Of a DNA stretch of 37,631 nucleotides, positions 17,224 through 24,476 are shown in pieces. The stretch comes from an uncultured Litorivicinus sp. (GTDB lineage Bacteria; Pseudomonadota; Gammaproteobacteria; Pseudomonadales; Litorivicinaceae): assembly GCA_902541775.1 (NCBI GenBank), contig CACBSE010000008.1, forward strand, positions 1 to 37,631, read 5' to 3'. The notes beneath the pieces were generated by a model, which saw nothing but the letters and a program-made list of their open reading frames with translations, searched no databases and had not been told where the DNA came from. Numbering within the stretch: the first letter of the stretch is position 1; the number at the start of each line of letters is the position of its first letter. The translations under genes were made by a program, and so were the position numbers.

Positions 17224-18292
17224 GCTTCGAGCAATTGAAAAATGGTTTGACGACCTGCAGGTTATAAAGAGTGTTGATTTTGCTATCAAGGAAGGCGAGT
17301 TCATTGTCCTTGTGGGTCCGTCCGGATGTGGCAAGTCGACCCTTCTTCGGATCCTCGCCGGACTTGAGGATGCAAGCGTTGGCTCGGTCCTAATTGACGG
17401 AGATGATGTAACCGACCGACTGCCTTCGGAGCGTGGTCTGTCAATGGTGTTTCAGTCTTATGCGCTCTATCCGCATATGGATGTGGCGGCGAATATCGGG
17501 TTTGCCCTCAAGACAGCCGGTGTCGGTAAGACCGAAATTGACGAGCGGGTTCGGGTGGTAGCGAAAATCCTGCGACTCGAGCCGCTTCTTGACAGATTAC
17601 CAAAACAGCTTTCCGGCGGTCAGCGCCAGCGTGTAGCTATCGGCCGAGCAATCATCCGGGAACCAAAGGGTTTCCTGTTTGACGAGCCACTATCGAATCT
17701 CGATGCCGCGCTGCGGGTGAATATGCGGCTGGAAATCTCGCGCCTTCACGAGCAGCTTGGCATCACCACGGTCTACGTAACGCATGATCAAATTGAGGCG
17801 ATGACGCTGGCCGATAGAATTGTGGTGCTGAATGAAGGTGAAATCATGCAGGCTGGTAGCCCGCGTGATCTTTACAACAAACCTCAAAACAAGTTTGTTG
17901 CCGAGTTCATTGGCAGTCCAAAGATGAACCTGATCCCCACTGGTGTGACACAGGGCAAGATCAAGCTCCTCGCGGACACGCCTCGGACCCTCGAGCTTGA
18001 TGCGCCAGTGTCAGATGTCGCTTGGCTTGGAGTGCGGCCGGAGAATATCAAGATTGGTGTGACGGGCGATCATTCTCGCGACGACATAGAGGGGACAGCC
18101 ACTATAACGGGAACGCTCAGTGTGTGTGAATATTTAGGGTCCGAGCAGTTCGCCTATGTCGATTGCGGTTTAGAAGAGATGATCACGGTGCGGGTTGACC
18201 CAGCCTGCGAACTGGAGAACGGAACAACCGTTGGATTGGGCTTTGACATCGACGACGTACATTTTTTTAACAGCGATAACCAACGGGTTTGA
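17210..18292 (+). CDS. MalK/UgpC-type ABC transporter ATPase
   Basis: Cytoplasmic ATPase of 360 residues driving the transporter. It has Walker A GPSGCGKST, the Q-loop VFQSYALYPHM, the signature LSGGQRQRVAIGRA, Walker B FLFDEPLSNLD, and the H-loop VTHDQ. The carboxy-terminal third is a TOBE-type regulatory domain (GVRPENIKIG) as in MalK and UgpC. ATG at 17210 is chosen because AAGGGA precedes it; it lies inside the end of the glycosidase gene, which suggests translational coupling. It is the last gene of the operon. No clear terminator follows. Confidence 0.92.
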   Translation: MASIELRAIEKWFDDLQVIKSVDFAIKEGEFIVLVGPSGCGKSTLLRILAGLEDASVGSVLIDGDDVTDRLPSERGLSMVFQSYALYPHMDVAANIGFALKTAGVGKTEIDERVRVVAKILRLEPLLDRLPKQLSGGQRQRVAIGRAIIREPKGFLFDEPLSNLDAALRVNMRLEISRLHEQLGITTVYVTHDQIEAMTLADRIVVLNEGEIMQAGSPRDLYNKPQNKFVAEFIGSPKMNLIPTGVTQGKIKLLADTPRTLELDAPVSDVAWLGVRPENIKIGVTGDHSRDDIEGTATITGTLSVCEYLGSEQFAYVDCGLEEMITVRVDPACELENGTTVGLGFDIDDVHFFNSDNQRV

Positions 18293-18602
18293 CAGGGTGA
18301 TCTGATGGTCGACTAAAGCGGTCAGATTGATCTAATTACGAGTACACCACAGTAACAGTATTTAAGGCATTGTCTAGCGTCAACTAAGATAAAAAATGTT
18401 GTGCTGGCGGGTCTGAATTGTATTGTTCGGAATCCTACTTTGCTGACGCTAATTTTTCGTCGCCTTTTCAATCGATCATCAAGCTTGCCAGACAGCGACG
18501 GGAATATGCCAAATATTCGTATCTCGACAGTTGTTTTCGGGAGTATCGAACACCACGGTGTCAAATATCTGTGATTTTGAATTGTTGATGCAAGTTTGGC
18601 TG
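18293..18602. other. Intergenic stretch between ABC operon and copper block
   Basis: About 310 bases without a convincing gene. A plus-strand frame ending near 18545 reads SSSLPDSDGNMPNIRISTVV, and another reads KLARQRREYAKYSYLDSCF; both may be debris and neither has a start. Directly after the ATPase stop, a four-codon frame (ATG-GTC-GAC-TAA) is probably chance. Confidence 0.35.
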
Positions 18603-18633
18603 TTGACTTTCCACCGCTGGTAAAGTGCAGCGT
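18603..18633 (+). promoter_or_regulatory. CueR/MerR-type copper operator and promoter
   Basis: The -35 box TTGACT (18603-18608) overlaps the dyad arms ACTTTCC (18606-18612) and GTAAAGT (18620-18626), separated by seven bases. This geometry, and much of the sequence, match the copA promoter controlled by CueR (arms ACCTTCC and GGAAGGT). With the 19-base spacer usual for MerR-type promoters the -10 is CAGCGT, keeping the key A and T. It stands 23 bases before the CopC-CusF gene and its AAGGAG. No cueR gene is in the window. Confidence 0.6.
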
Positions 18634-18655
18634 AGCCTTATGAAAGGAGCGTAGG

Positions 18656-19282
18656 ATGAAATTCTTTCGTCTAGTAATACTAACGGTCTTGTTTGTTCCG
18701 ACGATAGTTGGAGCGCACTCGCCTGTGGCTTATGTGATACCCCAAGACGAGGCGATTATTAAGGAATCGCCAGCCACAATGGAGATCGTATTTACCGGTC
18801 CGTCGAAGCTTATCAAAGTTAGATTATATAGGCTGGAACCAAATGAAGGTGCTTCACTTGTTAGTGGGCTGTTTGGTGAGGCCCGGCAGGAGGAGATTGC
18901 GCTGTCAGACGTTCAGTTCATGGAAGAAAATAAACGGCACCTGATAGGGTTACCGCGGCTGACGGATGGTATGTATGAAGCTACATGGCGCGCCATAAGT
19001 GAGGATGGCCATACGATAAAAGGCGATTTTTCGTTTGAAATATCTCCAAATGGCATCGACCCTGTGGCGGTCGAGGATCAGACCTTTAAAGGCGAGGGTA
19101 TCGTCAAGCGCATAAGGGGCACTAAATTGACGATAAAGCACGGGGCTATTGGAGATTTGATGCCAGCGATGACGATGGAGTATGAGGTTCCAGACAAAGC
19201 GGTACTCAAAGAGCTAAAAAAAGGAGATCAAGTGTCGTTTGAGATCAATAAGGATCTTGAAATCACTAACCTGGTTGATTGA
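18656..19282 (+). CDS. CopC-CusF fusion, periplasmic copper-binding protein
   Basis: Exported protein of 208 residues with two copper domains. After a signal ending VGA, the mature chain starts with His21, the usual first copper ligand of CopC. The CopC beta-barrel continues to about residue 132 and has the conserved TWRAISEDGHTIKGDFSF with His119. From about 145 a CusF-like domain follows: GEGIVKRIRGTKLTIKH with His162, then LMPAMTM with Met172 and Met174. The CusF tryptophan that caps Cu(I) is replaced by Met169, and the loop before it is one residue shorter. AAGGAG lies eight bases before the ATG. It is the first gene behind the CueR-like operator. Confidence 0.85.
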   Translation: MKFFRLVILTVLFVPTIVGAHSPVAYVIPQDEAIIKESPATMEIVFTGPSKLIKVRLYRLEPNEGASLVSGLFGEARQEEIALSDVQFMEENKRHLIGLPRLTDGMYEATWRAISEDGHTIKGDFSFEISPNGIDPVAVEDQTFKGEGIVKRIRGTKLTIKHGAIGDLMPAMTMEYEVPDKAVLKELKKGDQVSFEINKDLEITNLVD

Positions 19283-19377
19283 GAACCGAGTGTCAAGAGA
19301 ATTAGTAATTGTTAAAGAAGTCGTTGATCACACCCAAAAGTTTCCGAAGACAAGTGACCCCCCTAAGAGGCCGAAGC

Positions 19378-19644
19378 ATGACAAGTACCCCACTCGTTCT
19401 TAAAAAAATGAGTATCGTAGCCTTGACCATCACCAGCTTAAGTGGAGCGGTCCACGCGTTGGAAGCAGCTGGCGCGCCCCAAGAGAAATCGGTGATTGTT
19501 GAATACAGTTCCGTTTTTGAAGGCTACACCGAATGGGAATGGGAAGAAGTAGGTGATTGGCGCCAAGCCAATAGCGTGGTCGACGAGATAGGAGGCTGGG
19601 AGGTTTATGCTCGCGAACCTGAGGAGAGCGAGGAAAATAACTGA
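19378..19644 (+). CDS. Small exported protein of the copper block
   Basis: Protein of 88 residues. The start ATG at 19378 gives a secretion signal (MSIVALTITSLSGAVHALEA), followed by an acidic mature part with FEGYTEWEWEEVGDWRQANS and IGGWEVYAREPEE. Small proteins with this Trp-rich pattern, ending in a GGW-x-YARE motif, occur upstream of CusC/TolC-type genes in metal-resistance clusters; their role is unknown. A longer frame from 19309 exists but would bury the signal. The stop is one base before the start of the TolC-like gene, so the two are translationally linked. Confidence 0.7.
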   Translation: MTSTPLVLKKMSIVALTITSLSGAVHALEAAGAPQEKSVIVEYSSVFEGYTEWEWEEVGDWRQANSVVDEIGGWEVYAREPEESEENN

Positions 19645-19645
19645 A

Positions 19646-21046
19646 GTGAAATTTAATACAATTATCATTAGCTGCTGCCTAGTGTTGTCTGGATGTGTCT
19701 CATATAATTTCGACGAAAATTTAGAGAGGATTAACCAAAACGACAATGTTGTTCCAACTGGTGAAGTCGTAGCAGCTATAACAAGGGATCAACAGGATGC
19801 TCTGAATAACCGCGCGAAATTGATTCTTCAAGAGGAGGTGGGCGAGTTTGAAGCAGTTGAGCTGATGCTTCTGAAGAGTCCCTCTTTTCAGAGACTACTA
19901 TTTGAAAATCTAGTAGAGGGATCATTAGCTGCTCAAACAGGAAACATCTCCAATCCAACATTATCTCTTGAGCGGATGGTCAAGGGAACTGAGACTGAAT
20001 ACGGGCGGTTCCTAACCTTTGGATTGATCGACGTATTCACCCTACCGATGCGAAAAAAATACGCAAACCGTGCTGTGCAATCGGCCACATTAAACCTTGA
20101 AGCAAATATTTTTGGAGCTATTACCGGATTGCGGTTGGCTTGGCTTGAGGCGGTCGCTGCCGAAGAAAGGTTTTCACTTGCCGAGGACACCTACACCGCT
20201 CTCTCTGCATCAGCTGAATTAGCTAAGCGAATGAAACAAGCTGGGAACATGTCCACATCTGAACGTATAGATCAACAACTGTTGTTTTCAGCGGCGACCG
20301 TAGCTTTAGCGGAAGCGAAACAGCAACGACTCTCGTCGCGTGAAAAATTGATCCGGCTCCTGGGACTGGGTACCTCTGAAGGTAAAAATCTGCAGCTCCC
20401 CAGTGCATTACCGGATGTTCCAGAGCAACCTATTCAACCTGAAGATATTGAAAAGGACTTACAGCAGCGTTTTGACGTGAGAGCGGCACGTTTAGATTAT
20501 GAAATGTCTCTTGAAAATCTTGGGATCGAAAATATCACCTCTTACACGGATATCGAGTTGGGTTATCGTCACGACCGTATCGACGATGATGGGACGATAT
20601 CGAAAAAGAGGGGTTACGAGATTGAAATTAAAATCCCAGTTTTCGACTGGGGAAATTTAGAACGCGATGCAGCTCAAGCTGACGCGTTGTCTAGGCAGAA
20701 TGAGTATAAGCAGGTGGTACTTAACGCTGGATCTGAAGTAAGAGTCGCTTACGGGGCATACCGTACCGCTTTTGACATAGCAGAACATTATCAAGATCAG
20801 ATTCTTCCTATGCAGGAAACGCTGTTGGAGGAGGCGAACTATAACTACAACGGGATGATCATTGGAGTTTTCGAACTTCTGCAAGCTGGTACTGCTAAGG
20901 CTTCTGCAGAAATCAACGCAATAACCGCTAAACAGAACACTTTGGCAGCCGCTATAAATCTGTATAGCGTGCTGGCTGGGAATCAAAGCGATATGGAATT
21001 CGATACCATATCAGCTAGTGAAACAAGGCAGGACAAGGGTCATTAG
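19646..21046 (+). CDS. TolC/CusC-family outer-membrane lipoprotein
   Basis: Outer-membrane channel protein of about 466 residues. GTG at 19646 opens MKFNTIIISCCLVLSGC, a lipoprotein signal with lipobox LSGC. The rest is the doubled helical coiled-coil pattern of the OEP family, with LEVTLR-like segments replaced by NPTLSLERMVKG and PVFDWGNLERD. The C-terminal half repeats the helix-strand pattern. It directly follows the small exported protein and is probably co-transcribed with the CopC-CusF gene. Usually such a channel works with a periplasmic adaptor and an RND pump, but none is encoded next to it. Confidence 0.82.
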   Translation: MKFNTIIISCCLVLSGCVSYNFDENLERINQNDNVVPTGEVVAAITRDQQDALNNRAKLILQEEVGEFEAVELMLLKSPSFQRLLFENLVEGSLAAQTGNISNPTLSLERMVKGTETEYGRFLTFGLIDVFTLPMRKKYANRAVQSATLNLEANIFGAITGLRLAWLEAVAAEERFSLAEDTYTALSASAELAKRMKQAGNMSTSERIDQQLLFSAATVALAEAKQQRLSSREKLIRLLGLGTSEGKNLQLPSALPDVPEQPIQPEDIEKDLQQRFDVRAARLDYEMSLENLGIENITSYTDIELGYRHDRIDDDGTISKKRGYEIEIKIPVFDWGNLERDAAQADALSRQNEYKQVVLNAGSEVRVAYGAYRTAFDIAEHYQDQILPMQETLLEEANYNYNGMIIGVFELLQAGTAKASAEINAITAKQNTLAAAINLYSVLAGNQSDMEFDTISASETRQDKGH

Positions 21047-21103
21047 GCTTTACCTTTGCTTGCAATGGCATTCGATATATAGAGCTAGACACTCGGAGGT
21101 TGT

Positions 21104-22513
21104 ATGGCTACAAGACGTGACTTTATGAAAATGACCGCACTCGCGGGAGGTGTGATGGCAGGGAGCTCTGTCTCAAATTCAGCACTTGGGGGGCTACCCG
21201 AACCTGTTTCGCAAACATCGCCTGATACCATGGATCCACTGCAGCCACACGATGGGTCGCATCCGTATAATCCGGTAGTGACCCTGAATGGATGGTCATT
21301 GCCTTATCGGATGAATAAAGGTTTTAAGGAATTTCATTTAGTAGCAGAGCCAGTGGTTCGCGAGCTGGCTCCAGGCATGGAAGCGAACCTCTGGGGATAT
21401 AATGGTCAGAGCCCGGGACCGACGATCGAGGTTGTTGAAGGCGACAAAGTGAGAATCTTCCTTACAAACCGGCTGCCTGAACATACAAGCATGCATTGGC
21501 ATGGTCAGCGCTTACCCAATGGAATGGACGGTGTGGCTGGGCTAAATCAGCCAGCTGTAATGCCTGGTAAAACGTTTGTTTACGAGTTTGAGGCGAAGCG
21601 CCCCGGCACATTTATGTACCACCCACATGCCGATGAAATGACGCAGATGGCGATGGGTATGATGGGTTTTTGGGTCACTCATCCGCGAACTAAACATCCG
21701 TGGATCAGTGAAGTGGATCGGGATTATTGTATTTTATTGAATGCGTTCGACATAGTGCCTGGGTCTGCGACACCACAGATAATGACTATGTTGGACTTCA
21801 ATTTATGGGCCTGGAATAGCAGAATTTTTCCAGGTATTTCCCCGCTAGTTGCACGAAAAAATGAGCGCGTGAGGGTTCGGATCGGGAATCTTACCATGAC
21901 AAACCATCCGATCCATGTTCATGGCATTGAGTTCCAGGTAACAGGCACAGACGGAGGGCCTACTCCTCCTGAAAGCCGTTGGTCAGAGGTCACATCAGAT
22001 ATTGCTGTGGGGCAGATGCGCCAAATCGAATTCATTGCAGATGAGGAGGGGGATTGGGCGATGCACTGCCACAAAAGCCACCACTCGATGAATGCCATGG
22101 GACATGATATTCCAACACTTATCGGGGTGGACCACAGGGGCATCACGAAAAAAATACAAAAGCTGGTCCCTGACTACATGGTCATGGGGGAACGTGGTAT
22201 GGCTGATATGACTGAAATGACCATGCCTCTTCCTGACAATACGATCCCAATGATGACAGGTAAGGGACCCTATGGATCCGTTGAAATGGGCGGAATGTTC
22301 AGTATGTTGAAAGTTCGGGCGGATCTAAAACCTGGTGATTATTCTGATCCGGGTTGGTTTCAGCATCCGGAAGGTCATCAGGCCTTCGAATATACGGGTG
22401 AGCTGCCAGAAATCTCAGAAGGACCGAGCTCCACAAATGGTCTCATGGAGGCCAATGAGACGCCTCAAGAGAATCAGTTTAGGGCAATCAGACCAAAAGA
22501 TAAGAGAGGTTGA
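21104..22513 (+). CDS. Multicopper oxidase, Tat-exported (CopA type)
   Basis: Periplasmic copper enzyme of 469 residues that likely oxidises Cu(I) to less toxic Cu(II). The start TRRDFMKMTALAGG is a twin-arginine signal. All copper motifs are visible: HWHG (His131), YHPHADE, NHPIHVHG and HCHKSHHSMNAMG (from His321), which holds the type 1 Cys and Met. A Met-rich tail (about residues 360-415) is typical of copper-resistance oxidases. The HPHADE segment has the cupredoxin spacing of the CopA/PcoA family and some laccases. It follows the TolC-like gene by 57 bases and precedes copD. Confidence 0.88.
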   Translation: MATRRDFMKMTALAGGVMAGSSVSNSALGGLPEPVSQTSPDTMDPLQPHDGSHPYNPVVTLNGWSLPYRMNKGFKEFHLVAEPVVRELAPGMEANLWGYNGQSPGPTIEVVEGDKVRIFLTNRLPEHTSMHWHGQRLPNGMDGVAGLNQPAVMPGKTFVYEFEAKRPGTFMYHPHADEMTQMAMGMMGFWVTHPRTKHPWISEVDRDYCILLNAFDIVPGSATPQIMTMLDFNLWAWNSRIFPGISPLVARKNERVRVRIGNLTMTNHPIHVHGIEFQVTGTDGGPTPPESRWSEVTSDIAVGQMRQIEFIADEEGDWAMHCHKSHHSMNAMGHDIPTLIGVDHRGITKKIQKLVPDYMVMGERGMADMTEMTMPLPDNTIPMMTGKGPYGSVEMGGMFSMLKVRADLKPGDYSDPGWFQHPEGHQAFEYTGELPEISEGPSSTNGLMEANETPQENQFRAIRPKDKRG

Positions 22514-22605
22514 GCTGACCCGGATATTTTTAGTTTGGAGGGATTGGCTTCTCGTCATATCCCCGGTAGGTTTTATGGCGTAGATGTTCGTCAGGTAGTA
22601 TTTTC

Positions 22606-23478
22606 ATGGATATATGGGTATTGCTGATCCCTACTATGCGAGTAGCTCTGTACGCTGCTGTAGTCGGGGTAATAGGTACGCTTATCTTTTCTGCTCATTT
22701 TTGGAAATATCAGTCGGACGGCAGCCGGGCCTTCTGCTCTGAACTTCTGCAAAAATTTTCTGTGGTCGGGGCCCTCATCTCGGTAGCACTTTTGTTCGCT
22801 GTGAGCGGAAATATGGGCGGCACTTTTATGAGTGCATTTTCGCCTGAACTACTCGAAATAGCGCTAAGTTCCAAAACAGGAGTCGCGAGCATACTGTGCA
22901 TGGGCGGATTTTTACTAATAATCGGCAAGCGGAAACTCGATAGAATCTTTCCTCCGCTTGTAACTGCCCTCGCAGCTTCAGGGCTCCTCCTCTGGACCTT
23001 TTTGATGTCCGGCCATGCGGTTAAACTGGGGGTTCTCGCTCAGATTCTGCTGTTATTCCATTTACTTGGTATCGCCTTCTGGCTCGGATCGCTCTTGCCC
23101 CTCAAACACATGTGTGAGTGCGAGGAGGGTGACAGATTGTACGAGGTAGCGCGCAATTTTGGGAAATTAGCCGTCTTTTATCTGTCAGGTTTGTTGGTAG
23201 CCGGAGTGACGTTTGCTTACTTGTTGATAGGGGACCTGTTTTTGTTAGTAGAGACCTCCTACGGTAACGTTTTTCTGGCAAAACTATTAGTGGTTTCGGT
23301 TTTGCTTTCTTTGGGCGCGTATAACAAATTTGTGTGCGTTCCCAAAATAAAAACTGATCCTATACGCGGGGCACTCTACTTAAAGAAGTCGATTCGAATC
23401 GAACTGGTGGCAGTCGGCTTGATATTGACAATTACAAGTATACTGACGACATCCGTTCCCCTCCCGATGGGGGGTTAA
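22606..23478 (+). CDS. copD: CopD-family copper resistance membrane protein
   Basis: Inner-membrane protein of 290 residues with about eight hydrophobic segments. The GLLLWTFLMSGHAVKLG and LLLFHLLGIAFWLGSLLPL segments have the His-bearing pattern typical of CopD, thought to pass copper across the inner membrane together with CopC. The CopC partner is the fusion protein at the head of the block. The ATG at 22606 lacks a strong binding site. It is the last gene of the copper block, and no terminator hairpin is evident after it. Confidence 0.82.
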   Translation: MDIWVLLIPTMRVALYAAVVGVIGTLIFSAHFWKYQSDGSRAFCSELLQKFSVVGALISVALLFAVSGNMGGTFMSAFSPELLEIALSSKTGVASILCMGGFLLIIGKRKLDRIFPPLVTALAASGLLLWTFLMSGHAVKLGVLAQILLLFHLLGIAFWLGSLLPLKHMCECEEGDRLYEVARNFGKLAVFYLSGLLVAGVTFAYLLIGDLFLLVETSYGNVFLAKLLVVSVLLSLGAYNKFVCVPKIKTDPIRGALYLKKSIRIELVAVGLILTITSILTTSVPLPMGG

Positions 23479-23540
23479 TTGCTACCTTAGTACGTAATGA
23501 TTCAGTCTCATTTCATGACGTGTCTGGTTATTAGACAACA

Positions 23541-23937
23541 TCAATCCATTAAATAATCGCCAATCTTTGCGATCGGTGTCGTGAAGGATACGTCAGTTCC
23601 AGTAGCCTCTCTGATCGCAACAATATCTGTCGTCTCTCCGAATGTTATGGTGACAGCCGTTTCTTTCATCGCGACCAAAATATAAACCACATTTTCATCG
23701 GCATCACATTCTAACTATAGAATTTTTGAGTCAACCTCAATCAGTTTGAGAGCTAAGGACCTTAGGCCATTTAAGACCCCGTATTCCAACCTTTCGAGAT
23801 GTTAAATGTCACCATCATAGTAATCGTTCTAGGTTTCTCAGTTTTTGAGAGATTTTTTCGCTGTCGCTCTCAATCGTTTCACCACCATGACAAAAATAGC
23901 TCGGCAGAGAATACGTTCTACGAACCAGACGAAGCAT
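23541..23937 (-). pseudogene. Decayed reverse-strand gene, unknown family
   Basis: Not visible as a single open frame. ATG at 23937 opens MLRLVRRTYSLPSYFCHGG and ETIESDSEKISQKLRNLERL to a stop. Another frame then gives LEYGVLNGLRSLALKLIEVD, an in-frame TAG, and LECDADENVVYILVAMKET followed by VTITFGETTDIVAIREATG and a stop at 23541. The pieces come in order on one strand with coding-like composition. I do not recognise the family. There is no good binding site before the ATG. It lies just downstream of, and on the same strand as, the DUF3764-like gene. Confidence 0.55.
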
Positions 23938-23964
23938 CAAGGACGAACATGCTTCATATCGTTT

Positions 23965-24231
23965 TTAATTGATGTAGATTTCTGTCACGGTTGACTCAAG
24001 GATGTGGCCAGAGGAAGCCATGGCTTTCCCATTAGCCTCGATGAACTTTTGCATATGCTCTTCGCTCAAGCAGTTTACAACTACTACCACTCGTTTATCG
24101 TTACCTGGTTCGTGGCCGTGGTACAACTCATATAGACCCGCGGCTCGAGCTACAGGTTGATGAGTATAAAAAGCTTGCTCCCACTCAGTGAATGTATTGC
24201 TTATGTCAAATTTCAGGATTGCTGTGATCAA
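23965..24231 (-). CDS. DUF3764/ABM-like small protein
   Basis: Protein of 88 residues that resembles the DUF3764 family: an opening strand ITAILKFDISNTFTEWEQAF, a middle YELYHGHEPGNDKRVVVVVN and an end SSGHILESTVTEIY. The expected fold is a small ferredoxin-like dimer as in antibiotic-biosynthesis monooxygenases, with unknown substrate. The start is TTG at 24231, backed by GGGAGG six bases upstream; there is no ATG in the first part. Family call is by recalled similarity. Confidence 0.65.
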   Translation of the reverse strand: MITAILKFDISNTFTEWEQAFYTHQPVARAAGLYELYHGHEPGNDKRVVVVVNCLSEEHMQKFIEANGKAMASSGHILESTVTEIYIN

Positions 24232-24261
24232 ATGCGGCCTCCCAAGTGAATCAGATTTCTT

Positions 24262-24432
24262 CTATCTTACTACAGTTCCAGAGACAGGATCAGTAACGCC
24301 AAGTTTTGGCGATGCCTCTTCCAACAGGCAGCGAGTAACATCTAGTATGGAATTCATCTCTGGCATAACTCCCGCATTGACATTGAGTGTCCAAAGACTG
24401 GCAAGCTCCACAGCGCCTTCTATTTGAGGCAT
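24262..24432 (-). CDS. Possible small protein upstream of the DUF3764-like gene
   Basis: A reverse-strand frame of 56 residues from ATG 24432 (or 71 from TTG 24477) reads MPQIEGAVELASLWTLNVNA and EMNSILDVTRCLLEEASPK before ending VSGTVVR. Its composition looks genuine and it ends 30 bases before the DUF3764-like start. No clear binding site is present and the long form would touch the acyl-CoA ligase start on the other strand. I do not recognise it; chance cannot be excluded. Confidence 0.35.
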   Translation of the reverse strand: MPQIEGAVELASLWTLNVNAGVMPEMNSILDVTRCLLEEASPKLGVTDPVSGTVVR

Positions 24433-24476
24433 TATCTGATGCTGACCACACATCACAAAAATTGAAGGTTGAGACA

